From the NCBI GenBank assembly GCA_963744575.1, contig CAVUUF010000025.1:1-64000 (forward strand): 64,000 nt of DNA, given 5' to 3'. The stretch comes from Palsa-504 sp963744575 (lineage in GTDB: Bacteria; Actinomycetota; Actinomycetes; Streptosporangiales; Streptosporangiaceae). This document shows positions 44,215 through 52,948 of the stretch, piece by piece. The position numbers and the translations under genes are program-made. The stretch's first letter is position 1, and each line of letters opens with the position of its first letter. The notes under the pieces were generated by a model. That model saw nothing but the letters and a program-made list of their open reading frames with translations, was not told where the DNA came from and made no database searches.

Positions 44215-45087
44215 ATGGAGCAGCTCGGCTTCGAGGGGATGCCGCGCCGGCTGTACTCGTGCACGCCGACCCGGCTCTCCGCCTGGCTGGACTGCCCGCG
44301 CCGGTACCGGATGGGCTACCTGGACCGGCCGCCGCCGCCCAGGGGGCCGCCGTGGGGGCACAACAGCCTCGGCGCCTGCGTGCACAACGCCCTGGCCGGC
44401 TGGTGGCGGCTGCCGCTGCCGCGGCGCACCGTCGCGGCCGCGGGCACCCTGGTGGACCGCGGCTGGATCGACGAGGGCTTCGCGGACGAGACCCAGTCGG
44501 TGCGCCAGCGCGAGCGCGCCATCGCCATGGTGGAGCGCTACGTCGCCGGGCTCGACCCGGCCGACGAGCCGCTCGGCGTGGAACGGACCGTGGCCACCCG
44601 CACCGACAAGATCGCGGTCTCCGGGCGGATCGACCGGCTCGACGCGCGCCCGGCCCCGGAAGAGGGCACCGAGCTCGTGGTGGTCGACTACAAGACCGGG
44701 CGGCACCTGCTGACCACCGACGACGCGCGCAGTTCGATGGCCCTGGCGCTGTACGCGCTGGCCGCCGGGCGGGCGCTGCGGCGGTCCTGCCGCCGGGTGG
44801 AACTGCACCACCTGCCCACCGGCGAGATCCTCGCCTGGTCGCACACCGACGAGTCGCTGGCCAGGCACCTCAGCCGGGCCGAGGACGTTGCCGAGGAGTG
44901 CGCGGCGGCCGACGAGCGGATGCGTGACGGCCTGCCCGCCGACGCCTACGACCAGGTGTTCCCGCCGCGTCCCGGACCGTCCTGCGCCTGGTGTGACTAC
45001 CGGCGGCACTGCCCGGAGGGAGCGGCCGCGTCCCCGTCGCGGCGTCCCTGGGACGGCCTGTCCGTCGAGTTAGCACCGATGGCGTAG
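44215..45087 (+). CDS. RecB-type PD-(D/E)XK nuclease with Fe-S cysteines
   Basis: From ATG 44215 (or 44239) the 290-residue protein shows RLSAWLDCPRRYRMGYL (first Cys), GACVHNALAGWW (His of the nuclease fold), SGRIDRLDARP and VVDYKTGR (the D-x-K catalytic core). GPSCAWCDYRRHCPEG provides three more Cys, completing a C...CxxC-x5-C iron-sulfur arrangement as in AddB/Cas4-type nucleases. It probably acts in DNA repair; many actinobacteria encode this stand-alone form. The frame is open to 44101. Confidence 0.88.
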   Translation: MEQLGFEGMPRRLYSCTPTRLSAWLDCPRRYRMGYLDRPPPPRGPPWGHNSLGACVHNALAGWWRLPLPRRTVAAAGTLVDRGWIDEGFADETQSVRQRERAIAMVERYVAGLDPADEPLGVERTVATRTDKIAVSGRIDRLDARPAPEEGTELVVVDYKTGRHLLTTDDARSSMALALYALAAGRALRRSCRRVELHHLPTGEILAWSHTDESLARHLSRAEDVAEECAAADERMRDGLPADAYDQVFPPRPGPSCAWCDYRRHCPEGAAASPSRRPWDGLSVELAPMA

Positions 45088-45100
45088 CAAGCCGTGGTGC

Positions 45101-46015
45101 TCAGCCGGAGCGCGTGCCGGCGGTGACCCGGGCCGCCTCGGCCGCGTTCCAGAACTGCGTCAGCGCGCTCGCCGTCGTGGCGGGCGCCTCGACCGCGGGG
45201 GAGTGCACCGCCGCGGGGATGCACAGCCGCCGGGCGCCGAGCCGCCTGGCCATGTTCTCCTGCGCCGCCGGGGACCACGCGTTGTCGTCCTCGCCGTAGA
45301 TGACCAGCATCGGCACCTGGACCCGCGCCAGCTCGGCCGTCCGGTCCGGCGCGGTGAGCATGTGCCTGGCCATCAGGACCAGCCCGTCCGGGTCGTTGCC
45401 CCGCATCCGCCGACCCAGGAACGCGACGATGTCCGCGGGAACTCCGGCCTCGACCGCCTGCGGCTCCAGGTAGGCTTCCCACAGCTCGGCGATCCCGGCC
45501 CGAAGCGCGGCCGGATCCGGCTGGCCCCCCTCGAGCGCGCCGAGGGCGTCGAGCATGGCCCGCAGTTCGTCCGCCCTGGGCCCGGTCAGCGCGGCCGGGC
45601 CGGAACTCATCAGCGTGAACGACGCGACCCCGGCTCCGGCCAGCACCGCCTCGCGGCCGAGCAGCCCGCCGTAGGAGTGTCCGACCAGGTGTCTCGCGCC
45701 GGTCGTATGCATGACCGCGACGATGTCCGCGCCGAGGGACGGCGCGGTGTAGCCGCCCGCGTCACCGGCGCCCCGCGTCTCGAACTGGCCGCGCATGTCG
45801 ATCGCGGCCGCCCGGCGGCCGCCGGCGGCCAGCAGGTCCAAGATGGCGAGGAAGTCTTCCTTGCTGCCGGTGTAGCCCGGGACGAGCAGGGCAGCCTCCC
45901 GCTCGCACACCCCCGAAGCCGGAACCGCCTCCAGGGCCGCGAACTGGCCGCGGGCGGTGCGGATCGTGATACGCCGGACCCCATCGGGCACGTCGAGCGA
46001 GTTTGGTGTGCTCAC
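45101..46015 (-). CDS. Alpha/beta-hydrolase
   Basis: The 304-residue protein has the alpha/beta-hydrolase pattern. The nucleophile elbow is GHSYGG (about residue 112), ALLVPGYTGSKEDFLA forms the oxyanion region, VIYGEDDNAW carries the acid and VHSPAVEAP the likely histidine. The substrate is not predictable. It is convergent with the nuclease gene. Confidence 0.85.
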   Translation of the reverse strand: MSTPNSLDVPDGVRRITIRTARGQFAALEAVPASGVCEREAALLVPGYTGSKEDFLAILDLLAAGGRRAAAIDMRGQFETRGAGDAGGYTAPSLGADIVAVMHTTGARHLVGHSYGGLLGREAVLAGAGVASFTLMSSGPAALTGPRADELRAMLDALGALEGGQPDPAALRAGIAELWEAYLEPQAVEAGVPADIVAFLGRRMRGNDPDGLVLMARHMLTAPDRTAELARVQVPMLVIYGEDDNAWSPAAQENMARRLGARRLCIPAAVHSPAVEAPATTASALTQFWNAAEAARVTAGTRSG

Positions 46016-46089
46016 AGTGGCGAACCTTACCTGGCGACGGTGAACATAACCTGTGCGTCAGCTCTGCCGAAGACCCGAGCCGACCCCGC

Positions 46090-47649
46090 TCAGGAGGCCT
46101 TACGCCGGGCCTGGCCCTGGTCCGGCGCGGGCGCCTGCCCCGCCTCGCCGATCTCCCGGCCGCCTCTGGTCCGGCGCCGTCGCCGCCGGGGCGCCTCGCC
46201 GGCCGTCTTGACCGCCGCGCTGGCCGTCTTGACCGGCGCGCCGTCGCCCGTGTTCTTCCGCGCCTGGCTCCGGCCGCGGCCTGCGGAGCCCTGCGCGCGC
46301 CGCGGCCGAGCTGACCGGATCTTTCCCGTCTCGCCGATGTCCTCGACGGCCTCGGCCTCGAGCCCGGCCCGGTCCCGCATCGCGCGGGGGAGCGTGCCGG
46401 TCGCCTCGCGCGGGATGTCCAGCCGGGCGTAGAGGTGCTCCGAGGTCGAGTAGGTCTCCCCGGGCTCCGGCATGCCCAGGCCCAGCGTGTCGTTGATGAG
46501 CTTCCAGCGCGGCATGTCCCGCCAGTCGACGAACGTGATCGCGACGCCGGCCCGCCCGGCCCGGCCGGTCCGGCCGATGCGGTGCACGTAGGTCATCTCG
46601 TCATCCGGGCATTCATAGTTCACCACGTGCGTGACGTCGTCCACGTCAAGCCCGCGGGCGGCGACCTCGGTCGCGGTGAGCACGTCCACCTTGCCGCTGC
46701 GGAACGCGCGCAACGCGCGCTCCCGCTGGCCCTGGCCCAGGTCGCCGTGCACCGTGGCCACCGCGAAGCCCCGCCTGGCCAGCGCGGTCGCCACCTGGTC
46801 GGCCGCTCGCTTGGTCTGGCAGAACACCATGGTCAGGCCGCGGTTCCTGGCCTGCAGCACCCGGGCCAGCACCTCGATCTTGTCCATCTGGTGGGCCCGG
46901 AACACGTGCTGCTCGGTGCGCGGGGCCGGGGCCGGCTCGTCGTGGCCCTCGGCCCGGATGTGGGTCGGCCGGCGCATGTGGCGGCGGGCGAGCGTCACGA
47001 CGTCCCCGGGCATGGTCGCGGAGAACAGCATGGTCTGCCGCTGCTGTGGGGTGAGCCGGACGATCCGCTCCACATCGGGCAGGAACCCGAGGTCGAGCAT
47101 CTTGTCCGCCTCGTCGAGCACCAGCGTCCGCACCGCGCTCAGGTCGAGGTGGCGGCGCTCGGCCAGGTCGAGGAGCCGGCCCGGGGTGCCGACGACGATG
47201 TCAACGCCGGCCGCCAGCGCATCGGTCTGCGGTTCGTAGGCCCGGCCGCCGTAGACCGTGAGCACGCGGGCACGCAGGTTGACCGCGGCGGTGCGCAGGT
47301 CGTCGGCGACCTGGATGGCCAGCTCCCTGGTGGGCACGACCACGAGGCCCCACGGCGCGCGGGCGCCGTCCTCCTCGATCAGCTCCAGCAGCGGGATGCC
47401 GAACGCCAGGGTCTTGCCGGTGCCGGTCCTGGCCTGCCCGATGATGTCCTGCCCGCGCAGCGCCAGGGGCAGGGTGAGCGCCTGGATGGGGAAGGTCGTG
47501 AAGATGCCCGCGGCGTCCAGACCGGAGCAGATCGCCTCGCTGATGCCGAGGTCACGGAACGGTACAGCGTGGGCGCCGACGGCCGTCACCGTCCCGGCCG
47601 GGGCTTCCGTCTCGTCCCCGCTGAAGGTTTGAGTTGTCAGGGGTTCCAT
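46090..47649 (-). CDS. DEAD-box RNA helicase
   Basis: The 519-residue protein has the Q motif (PFRDLGISEAICSGL), motif I ARTGTGKT, Ia VVPTRELAIQ, motif II VLDEADKMLD, SAT (LFSATMP), motif IV MVFCQTKRAAD, V TEVAARGLDVDDV and VI HRIGRTGRAGR. The C-tail (about residues 455-519) is basic and Arg/Gly/Ala-rich, likely for RNA binding. Such enzymes remodel RNA in ribosome assembly and cold adaptation. A 260-base gap with no recognised gene separates it from the DUF3107 gene. Confidence 0.95.
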   Translation of the reverse strand: MEPLTTQTFSGDETEAPAGTVTAVGAHAVPFRDLGISEAICSGLDAAGIFTTFPIQALTLPLALRGQDIIGQARTGTGKTLAFGIPLLELIEEDGARAPWGLVVVPTRELAIQVADDLRTAAVNLRARVLTVYGGRAYEPQTDALAAGVDIVVGTPGRLLDLAERRHLDLSAVRTLVLDEADKMLDLGFLPDVERIVRLTPQQRQTMLFSATMPGDVVTLARRHMRRPTHIRAEGHDEPAPAPRTEQHVFRAHQMDKIEVLARVLQARNRGLTMVFCQTKRAADQVATALARRGFAVATVHGDLGQGQRERALRAFRSGKVDVLTATEVAARGLDVDDVTHVVNYECPDDEMTYVHRIGRTGRAGRAGVAITFVDWRDMPRWKLINDTLGLGMPEPGETYSTSEHLYARLDIPREATGTLPRAMRDRAGLEAEAVEDIGETGKIRSARPRRAQGSAGRGRSQARKNTGDGAPVKTASAAVKTAGEAPRRRRRRTRGGREIGEAGQAPAPDQGQARRKAS

Positions 47650-47909
47650 CCTTCATCGTGGCCCTCCCCGGCGGTTCCGGGACCGGGCCCGTCGTGTCTG
47701 CGGCTGCCTGCGGTGCCCCGCCGCGACCGCGAGCTGCGACCTGTGGCTGACGTCGCGCGCCGGTGTGACGCGGCGACGGCCAGGGAGCCCGCTACCACCG
47801 ATCGGGGCACTGCCGTTTACTCGGGATCCCCCCGTGACGCCGAGCATGGCGCCCGGCGTAAACAGCAGCCAACTGAACAACACGACCTTTGGCTATGTCA
47901 TTCCATTGT

Positions 47910-48206
47910 CTAGTCGTCACCAAGTGTACCAGTAGTACGCTCAGCCCCCCGGCCAGAGAGCCTCGCGGAAGGTAAGACGATGTTGCCGAAGCCCATGCGG
48001 CGGCCCTCCGGGGCGCCGAATTCGACGTAGGCGATCTTGTCCGCGGGCACCAGGACCTTGCCGCCCTTGCTCATGGCGACCGTGAAGACCGAATGCCCGC
48101 CGTCGGCCAGCGCCCTGGTCAGTTCCTGCTCAACCACGTCCGCCGGAGTGTCCGTCTCCACCACAAGTTCGCGCGGCACGGACTGGATTCCGATCTTGAC
48201 TTCCAC
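47910..48206 (-). CDS. DUF3107 conserved actinobacterial protein
   Basis: The 98-residue product reads MEVKIGIQSVPRELVVETDT, then a region with DGGHSVFTVAMSKGGKVLVP and IAYVEFG. This matches the actinobacterial ATP-binding-annotated DUF3107 family; its role is unknown. It lies downstream of a TetR gene on the same strand, a frequent neighbourhood. Confidence 0.9.
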   Translation of the reverse strand: MEVKIGIQSVPRELVVETDTPADVVEQELTRALADGGHSVFTVAMSKGGKVLVPADKIAYVEFGAPEGRRMGFGNIVLPSARLSGRGAERTTGTLGDD

Positions 48207-48214
48207 GGGGCTCC

Positions 48215-48254
48215 TCCCCGGTCAGGACTCAGTGTCCCCGGTCAGGACTCAGTG
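48215..48254. repeat. 20-base tandem duplication over a stop codon
   Basis: TCCCCGGTCAGGACTCAGTG occurs twice back to back. The second copy includes the TetR stop codon (TCA on the plus strand at 48249-48251), so the first copy is a duplicated gene end. Confidence 0.9.
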
Positions 48255-48872
48255 CTCACTGCGCGGCCAGCCGCTGATGCCGCGCCAGGCCAGCCTGGCC
48301 ACCAGCTGCTCGGCCGCCTCGCGCGGGATGTGATCCCGCGCGCTGAGCCAGTACCTCGCGGTGACCTGGGCCATGCCGACCAGGCCCACGCTCAGCAGGT
48401 GCGCCTCCTCGGCGGAGAGCCCGGCGTCCTCCCTGACCGCCTGGCTGACCATGTCGGCGCACTGGCGCTGGACCCGGTCGAGCCGGTCGCGGACGGCCGT
48501 CTCGTTGCTCAGGTCCGACTCGAACACCAGGCGGTAGGCCTGGCCGTTGCCGCCCACGTACTCGAAGTAGGCCCCGAAGGTCGCCGCCACCCGCTGCTTG
48601 GGGTCGGTGTTCGACCGGAGCGCGACGCGCACGGTATCCAGCAGGGACTCCACGCTCTCGTCGAGCAGGGCCAGGTAGAGCTCGAGCTTGCCGGGGAAAT
48701 GCTGGTAGAGCACGGGCTTGCTGACGCCGGCGCGTTCGGCGATCTCATCCATCGCGGCAGCGTGGTACCCCTGGGAGACGAACACCTCAAGCGCCGCGTC
48801 CAGTAGCTGCCGCCGCCGTTCATGCCGTGGCAGCCGGTTGCTGCGTGGCCTGGTCTCGGGCGTTGCAGTCAA
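48249..48872 (-). CDS. TetR-family regulator
   Basis: The 207-residue protein has the TetR helix-turn-helix (RRQLLDAALEVFVSQGYHAA, DEIAERAGVSKPVLYQHFPG, residues 19-62) and a C-domain with FGAYFEYVGGNGQAYRLVFE and GLVGMAQVTARYWLSARDHI. This subgroup is conserved in actinobacteria next to DUF3107. Target genes are unknown. The gene end is duplicated in a short tandem repeat. Confidence 0.9.
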   Translation of the reverse strand: MTATPETRPRSNRLPRHERRRQLLDAALEVFVSQGYHAAAMDEIAERAGVSKPVLYQHFPGKLELYLALLDESVESLLDTVRVALRSNTDPKQRVAATFGAYFEYVGGNGQAYRLVFESDLSNETAVRDRLDRVQRQCADMVSQAVREDAGLSAEEAHLLSVGLVGMAQVTARYWLSARDHIPREAAEQLVARLAWRGISGWPRSEH

Positions 48873-48934
48873 AGTTCGGTCTCCGGGGTCGCGCGCGGCT
48901 GGTTCTCCGCGTCCAACCCCATCCTAAGCGGGGG

Positions 48935-49108
48935 TCAGCGGTAGTCGTCATCATCGAAGCCGACCGAGCGCTCCTGCTCGGCCGCGTCGGCCTCGTCCAC
49001 GTCGAACGGGACCTCGTGCCTGGCTCCGGTCGCGGTCTCGTCCGCGACTACCTCCTGGTGCTGCTCGAAGGCGTCGCCTTCGGGCGTCTCCATGTCCAAC
49101 TCGCTCAA
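48935..49108 (-). CDS. Small acidic conserved protein
   Basis: The 57-residue frame from TTG 49108 reads MSELDMETPEGDAFEQHQEV and ends VGFDDDDYR. This acidic pattern, with a repeated (E/A)-x-x-(E)Q motif and a DEDDYR-like end, recurs in actinobacterial small proteins. AAAAGGGG lies about 10 bases ahead; ATG 49094 is the alternative start. Function unknown. The open frame continues upstream into an oxidoreductase shard that I treat separately. Confidence 0.6.
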   Translation of the reverse strand: MSELDMETPEGDAFEQHQEVVADETATGARHEVPFDVDEADAAEQERSVGFDDDDYR

Positions 49109-49159
49109 CGGTCCGATCCCCTTTTCCGTCTGGTCGGCTCTTACCGTACCGTCCCCGGT

Positions 49160-49335
49160 TCCCGCCAGTTCACGGAGCCCTTCCCCCACCGCTTCCCGGT
49201 AGCCGGGGAAGGCGTGCACCACGTCAGCCAGGACCGCTACCGGGATCTTGGCCCTGATGGCGAGGGTAACCTCGCCCATCCAGCTGGCTGCGTCCGGGCC
49301 CACCGCAACCGCTCCGGCACCACAACATCGAAACC
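49160..49335 (-). pseudogene. FAD/NAD-linked disulfide oxidoreductase C-terminal shard
   Basis: On the minus strand the frame reads AVAVGPDAASWMGEVTLAIR, then AKIPVAVLADVVHAFPGYRE and GLRELAG. This is like the dimerisation-domain end (HAFPTYSE type) of mercuric/glutathione-reductase-like flavoproteins. The catalytic and FAD domains are missing, and the frame flows into the small acidic gene downstream. Confidence 0.55.
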
Positions 49336-49534
49336 GCCCATATCTCCCCGTCCCGCTCCGAACTTCGAGCCCTGGTCCAGGCACCCTCATCATCGCAGCC
49401 ACGGCTAAGCTCGCTTGCAGAGTTGGGCGAAATCCACCCATAGTAGTGGGGGAATCGCTCGAATGCATGCTCGAATCGGGAATTCGGGCCGCGCCGGATG
49501 ATCGGCGTGACGGCAACCGGGGTAGGTGAGGATC

Positions 49535-50419
49535 ATGCGCAGCATATGGGCCGGTGCGATCTCTTTCGGCCTGGTCGTGATCCCAGTGAAGCTGTACGCC
49601 GCGACCGAGCAGCGGGACATCACCTTCCGTCAGGTACACCGCAAGGACGGGGCGCGGATCCAGTTCCGCCGGTTCTGCACCCTGGACGGAGAGGAAGTGC
49701 CGTACTCCGATATCGCCAAGGGCTACGAACTGCCCACCGGCGACATGGTGGTGCTGACCGACGAGGACCTGGCCGACCTGCCGCTGGTGACCGCGCACCG
49801 GATCGAGGTGCTGCACTTCGCGCCGAGCGACCAGGTGGAGCCCATCCTGGCGAACAAGAGCTACTACCTGGAACCCGAGTCCGCCGGCACCCGGGCCTAC
49901 GTGCTGTTCCGCGACGCGCTGGCCAGGTCGGGCAAGGTGGCCGTGGCCAAGGTGGCGCTGCGCCAGCGGGAGACCCTGGCCTCGCTATGGGTCAGGGAAG
50001 GCGTCCTCACGCTGGAGACGCTGCTATGGCCGGACGAGATACGCCAGCCCGACTTCGCGTTCCTGGACGAGGACATCGAGGTCCGGTCGCAGGAGCTGAA
50101 GATGGCCGCGTCGCTCATCGACACGATGACCGAGGACTTCGAGCCCGGCCAGTACCGCGACGCCTACCGCGAGACGCTCGAGGCCGTCGTCCAGGCCAAG
50201 GTCGAGGGCAACAACATTGTCCGCCCGTCCGGCCTGGATCTTCCCGAGGCCAAGAAGCAGCCCGCCGACCTGACCGAGATCCTGCGGGCCAGCGTCGCGG
50301 CCCTGAAGTCCGAGCGCGGCAAGCCCGAAGACGGCAAGGAAGCCAAGGACGCAGACACTAAGGGCACCAAGAAGGACACGTCCGCGAAGACCAGAACGCG
50401 CCGCAAGGCCAGTGCATGA
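49535..50419 (+). CDS. ku: DNA end-binding protein Ku
   Basis: The 294-residue bacterial Ku begins MRSIWAGAISFGLVVIPVKL, has YAATEQRDITFRQVHRKDGA, RIEVLHFAPSDQVEPIL, KVALRQRETLASLWVREGVL and LIDTMTEDFEPGQYRDAYRE, and ends in a long Lys-rich tail. It binds broken DNA ends and recruits LigD for non-homologous end joining; no ligD lies in this window. ATG 49535 is the standard start; GTG 49526 is in frame. Its stop overlaps the next ATG (ATGA). Confidence 0.96.
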   Translation: MRSIWAGAISFGLVVIPVKLYAATEQRDITFRQVHRKDGARIQFRRFCTLDGEEVPYSDIAKGYELPTGDMVVLTDEDLADLPLVTAHRIEVLHFAPSDQVEPILANKSYYLEPESAGTRAYVLFRDALARSGKVAVAKVALRQRETLASLWVREGVLTLETLLWPDEIRQPDFAFLDEDIEVRSQELKMAASLIDTMTEDFEPGQYRDAYRETLEAVVQAKVEGNNIVRPSGLDLPEAKKQPADLTEILRASVAALKSERGKPEDGKEAKDADTKGTKKDTSAKTRTRRKASA

Positions 50420-51450
50420 GCGAGCCTGACCCCATCCCGCACTGGCCGGGTCGGCTGGTCTCGCTCGGCGGCCACCAGAGAGTTTTCGTGCGCAGTGTCC
50501 CGGAATCGGATAGTACGAAGCCGGAATATCCCGAGCTGGAAGATCCTGAACTGGGAAATCCTGAACTGGAAAATCCGGGCCGAGGCGAACCCGCGCTGTG
50601 CGTGCACGGCCTGGAGGGTTCCTCGCGGAACTGGACCGACCTGATGGACCTGCTGCGCCCCGCGCTGGCCTGCGACGCGCTGGACCTGCCCGGGTTCGGC
50701 GACTCGCCGCCGCGCCCGGACGGCCGCTACTCGATCGCCGCCCTGGCGCAGACCGTCGCCGCGCTCATAACCACGCAACGAAATGGCCCGGTGCACCTGA
50801 TCGGCAACTCCCTGGGCGGCGCCGTCTGCGTCAAGGTCGCCGCCACCTGGCCCGGCCTGGTGAAAACCCTCACGCTGATCTCCCCGGCCCTGCCCGACCT
50901 GCGGCCCCGGCTTGACCTGCTGCGCTTCCCGGTCATCGGCCTGCCGCGGGTCGGTCCCCGCCTGATCAGGCAGTACCAGGCCGCCCTGCCGCCGGAACGC
51001 CGGGTGGCCGCGGTCATCGCCACCTGCTACAGCAACCCCGGGCTGTATCCGCAGGCCCGGTTGGCCGCCGAGGTGGCCGAACTGGGCCGGCGGGACTCCC
51101 TCGAGTACGCCGCGGCCGCCGTGGTGGGCAGCGCGCGGGCGCTCACCGCCGAATTCCTCCGCCTGGGCCGCCGCTCGCCCTGGCGGGACGCGGCCCGCGT
51201 CACCACGCCGACCCTGGTCATCTACGGCCAGCACGACCGTCTGGTCGACCCGCGGGCGGCGGGCCGGGCCGCGCACCAGTTCTCCGGCGCCAGGATCGTG
51301 GTGCTGCCGCGCACCGGCCACATCGCGCAGATGGAGCACCCCGCCCTGGTGGCCGCCGAGATCGGCATCCTGCTGGGAATTCCGGTCGGCTCCCGCCGGT
51401 TGACGCAGGAACGGGCGGGGAAAGGTGAAACCCAGCCCGTTCGGTACTGA
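50416..51450 (+). CDS. Alpha/beta-hydrolase with an acidic repeat insert
   Basis: The 344-residue product has the hydrolase core with LCVHGLEGSSRNW, the nucleophile elbow IGNSLGGAV, the acid in VIYGQHDRLVD and the histidine in RTGHIAQMEHP. Between strand 1 and the core, residues 32-53 hold a short acidic repeat (PEYPELEDPELGNPELENP) built from near-identical 15-18-base units. It overlaps the Ku stop, so translation is coupled. Substrate unknown. Confidence 0.85.
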   Translation: MSEPDPIPHWPGRLVSLGGHQRVFVRSVPESDSTKPEYPELEDPELGNPELENPGRGEPALCVHGLEGSSRNWTDLMDLLRPALACDALDLPGFGDSPPRPDGRYSIAALAQTVAALITTQRNGPVHLIGNSLGGAVCVKVAATWPGLVKTLTLISPALPDLRPRLDLLRFPVIGLPRVGPRLIRQYQAALPPERRVAAVIATCYSNPGLYPQARLAAEVAELGRRDSLEYAAAAVVGSARALTAEFLRLGRRSPWRDAARVTTPTLVIYGQHDRLVDPRAAGRAAHQFSGARIVVLPRTGHIAQMEHPALVAAEIGILLGIPVGSRRLTQERAGKGETQPVRY

Positions 51451-51472
51451 AAACCACACCCTGGAGAGCACA

Positions 51473-52651
51473 GTGTCGTTGCCGCCGCTGGTCGATCCGG
51501 CTCCCGAGCTGACGGTCGATGAGGTCAGGCGCTACTCGCGCCACCTGATCATCCCGGACGTCGGGATGACCGGGCAGAAACGGCTCAAGAACGCGAAGGT
51601 CCTGGTGGTGGGGGCGGGCGGGCTCGGCTCCCCGGCCCTGCTGTACCTGGCCGCGGCCGGCGTCGGCACGCTCGGCATCATCGACTTCGACGTGGTGGAC
51701 GAGTCGAACCTGCAGCGCCAGGTCATCCACGGGGCCTCCGACGTGGGCCGGTCCAAGGCCGAGTCGGCCCGGGACAGCATCCGCGAGATCAACCCGTACG
51801 TCGACGTGGTGCTGCACGCGACCAGGCTCGACTCCGACAACGCCATGGAGATCTTTTCCGGCTACGACCTGATCGTGGACGGCACCGACAACTTCGCCAC
51901 CAGGTACCTGGTCAACGACGCGTGCGTGCTGCTCGGCAAGCCGTACGTGTGGGGCTCGATCTACCGCTTCGACGGGCAGGCCAGCGTGTTCTGGGCCGAG
52001 CACGGCCCGTGCTACCGGTGCCTGTACCCCGAGCCGCCGCCGCCCGGGATGGTGCCGTCCTGCGCCGAGGGAGGCGTGCTCGGCGTGCTCTGCGCCTCCA
52101 TCGGGTCGATCCAGGTCAACGAGGCCATCAAGCTCATCACCGGGATCGGCGAGCCGCTGGCCGGGCGGCTGATGATCTACGACGCGCTGGAGATGACCTA
52201 CCGCACGGTCCGGGTGCAGAAGGACCCGGAGTGCGCGGTCTGCGGCAAGAACCCCACGGTCACGCGCCTGATCGACTACGAGGAGTTCTGCGGCGCGGTG
52301 TCGCAGGAGGCCGCCGAGGCCGCCCAGGGCTCGACGATCAGCGCCAAGGACCTGGCGGCCATGCTGGACGCGGGCGACGAAATCTTCCTCGTCGACGTCC
52401 GCGAGCCGAACGAGTACGAGATCGTCTCCATTCCCGGCGCGACGCTGATCCCCAAGGGCGAGTTCCTGTCCGGGGCCGCGCTGGAGAAGCTGCCGCAGGA
52501 CAAGCGGATCGTGCTGCACTGCAAGAGCGGCGCCCGCTCGGCCGAGGCGCTGGCGGTCGTCAAGAACGCCGGCTTCACCGACGCGGTGCACGTCGGCGGC
52601 GGCGTGCTGGCCTGGATCAACCAGGTCGACCCGTCCCTTCCCTCTTATTAG
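51473..52651 (+). CDS. moeZ: Adenylyltransferase/sulfurtransferase MoeZ
   Basis: The 392-residue fusion has a ThiF/MoeB E1-like domain and a C-terminal rhodanese domain. The first shows RYSRHLIIPDVGMTGQKRLK, VVGAGGLGSPALLYLAAAGV, the zinc cysteines CYRCLYP and CAVCGKN, and SCAEGGVLG. The rhodanese has DVREPNEYEIVSIPGA and the active Cys in LHCKSGARSAEA. It adenylates and thiocarboxylates sulfur carriers for molybdopterin and other pathways. GTG 51473 follows GGAGA. Confidence 0.95.
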   Translation: MSLPPLVDPAPELTVDEVRRYSRHLIIPDVGMTGQKRLKNAKVLVVGAGGLGSPALLYLAAAGVGTLGIIDFDVVDESNLQRQVIHGASDVGRSKAESARDSIREINPYVDVVLHATRLDSDNAMEIFSGYDLIVDGTDNFATRYLVNDACVLLGKPYVWGSIYRFDGQASVFWAEHGPCYRCLYPEPPPPGMVPSCAEGGVLGVLCASIGSIQVNEAIKLITGIGEPLAGRLMIYDALEMTYRTVRVQKDPECAVCGKNPTVTRLIDYEEFCGAVSQEAAEAAQGSTISAKDLAAMLDAGDEIFLVDVREPNEYEIVSIPGATLIPKGEFLSGAALEKLPQDKRIVLHCKSGARSAEALAVVKNAGFTDAVHVGGGVLAWINQVDPSLPSY

Positions 52652-52688
52652 AGCCGAACGGGCCGGGTTTCCCGCCCTGCCCGGCTCT
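52650..52688 (+). terminator. Hairpin after moeZ
   Basis: AGAGCCG and CGGCTCT form the outer stem, with an inner CGGG-TTT-CCCG stem, followed by TCCGCC. It spans the moeZ stop and the gap before the next small gene. Confidence 0.45.
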
Positions 52689-52711
52689 TCCGCCCCGCCG
52701 GGAGGACGCCC

Positions 52712-52939
52712 ATGAAGGGTGATCGCGTCGAGATCGTGATCGACTCAGGCGAGGGTACGCGCACCTACGAGGTGACGGCGACCCGGGCCGGACGGCGGGT
52801 GGAGATCGCCAACCGGCGCGGCGTGGTCGAGGTCAGCGAGGTGACCAGGACCGGCACCGCGGTCAGGACCGCGCGGTTCATGGCCAGCCGGGTGGTCGCC
52901 ATGGTCGAGTACCCGGCTGACACGGCCGGCGACGGCTAG
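52712..52939 (+). CDS. Small conserved protein, unknown
   Basis: GGGAGGA lies 5 bases before the ATG. The 75-residue product (MKGDRVEIVIDSGEGTRTYE... MASRVVAMVEYPADTAGDG) has no signal or membrane segment and an all-beta look. It does not ring a family bell. The good ribosome site and position between moeZ and manA support it. Confidence 0.65.
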   Translation: MKGDRVEIVIDSGEGTRTYEVTATRAGRRVEIANRRGVVEVSEVTRTGTAVRTARFMASRVVAMVEYPADTAGDG

Positions 52940-52948
52940 CATGCCCGG

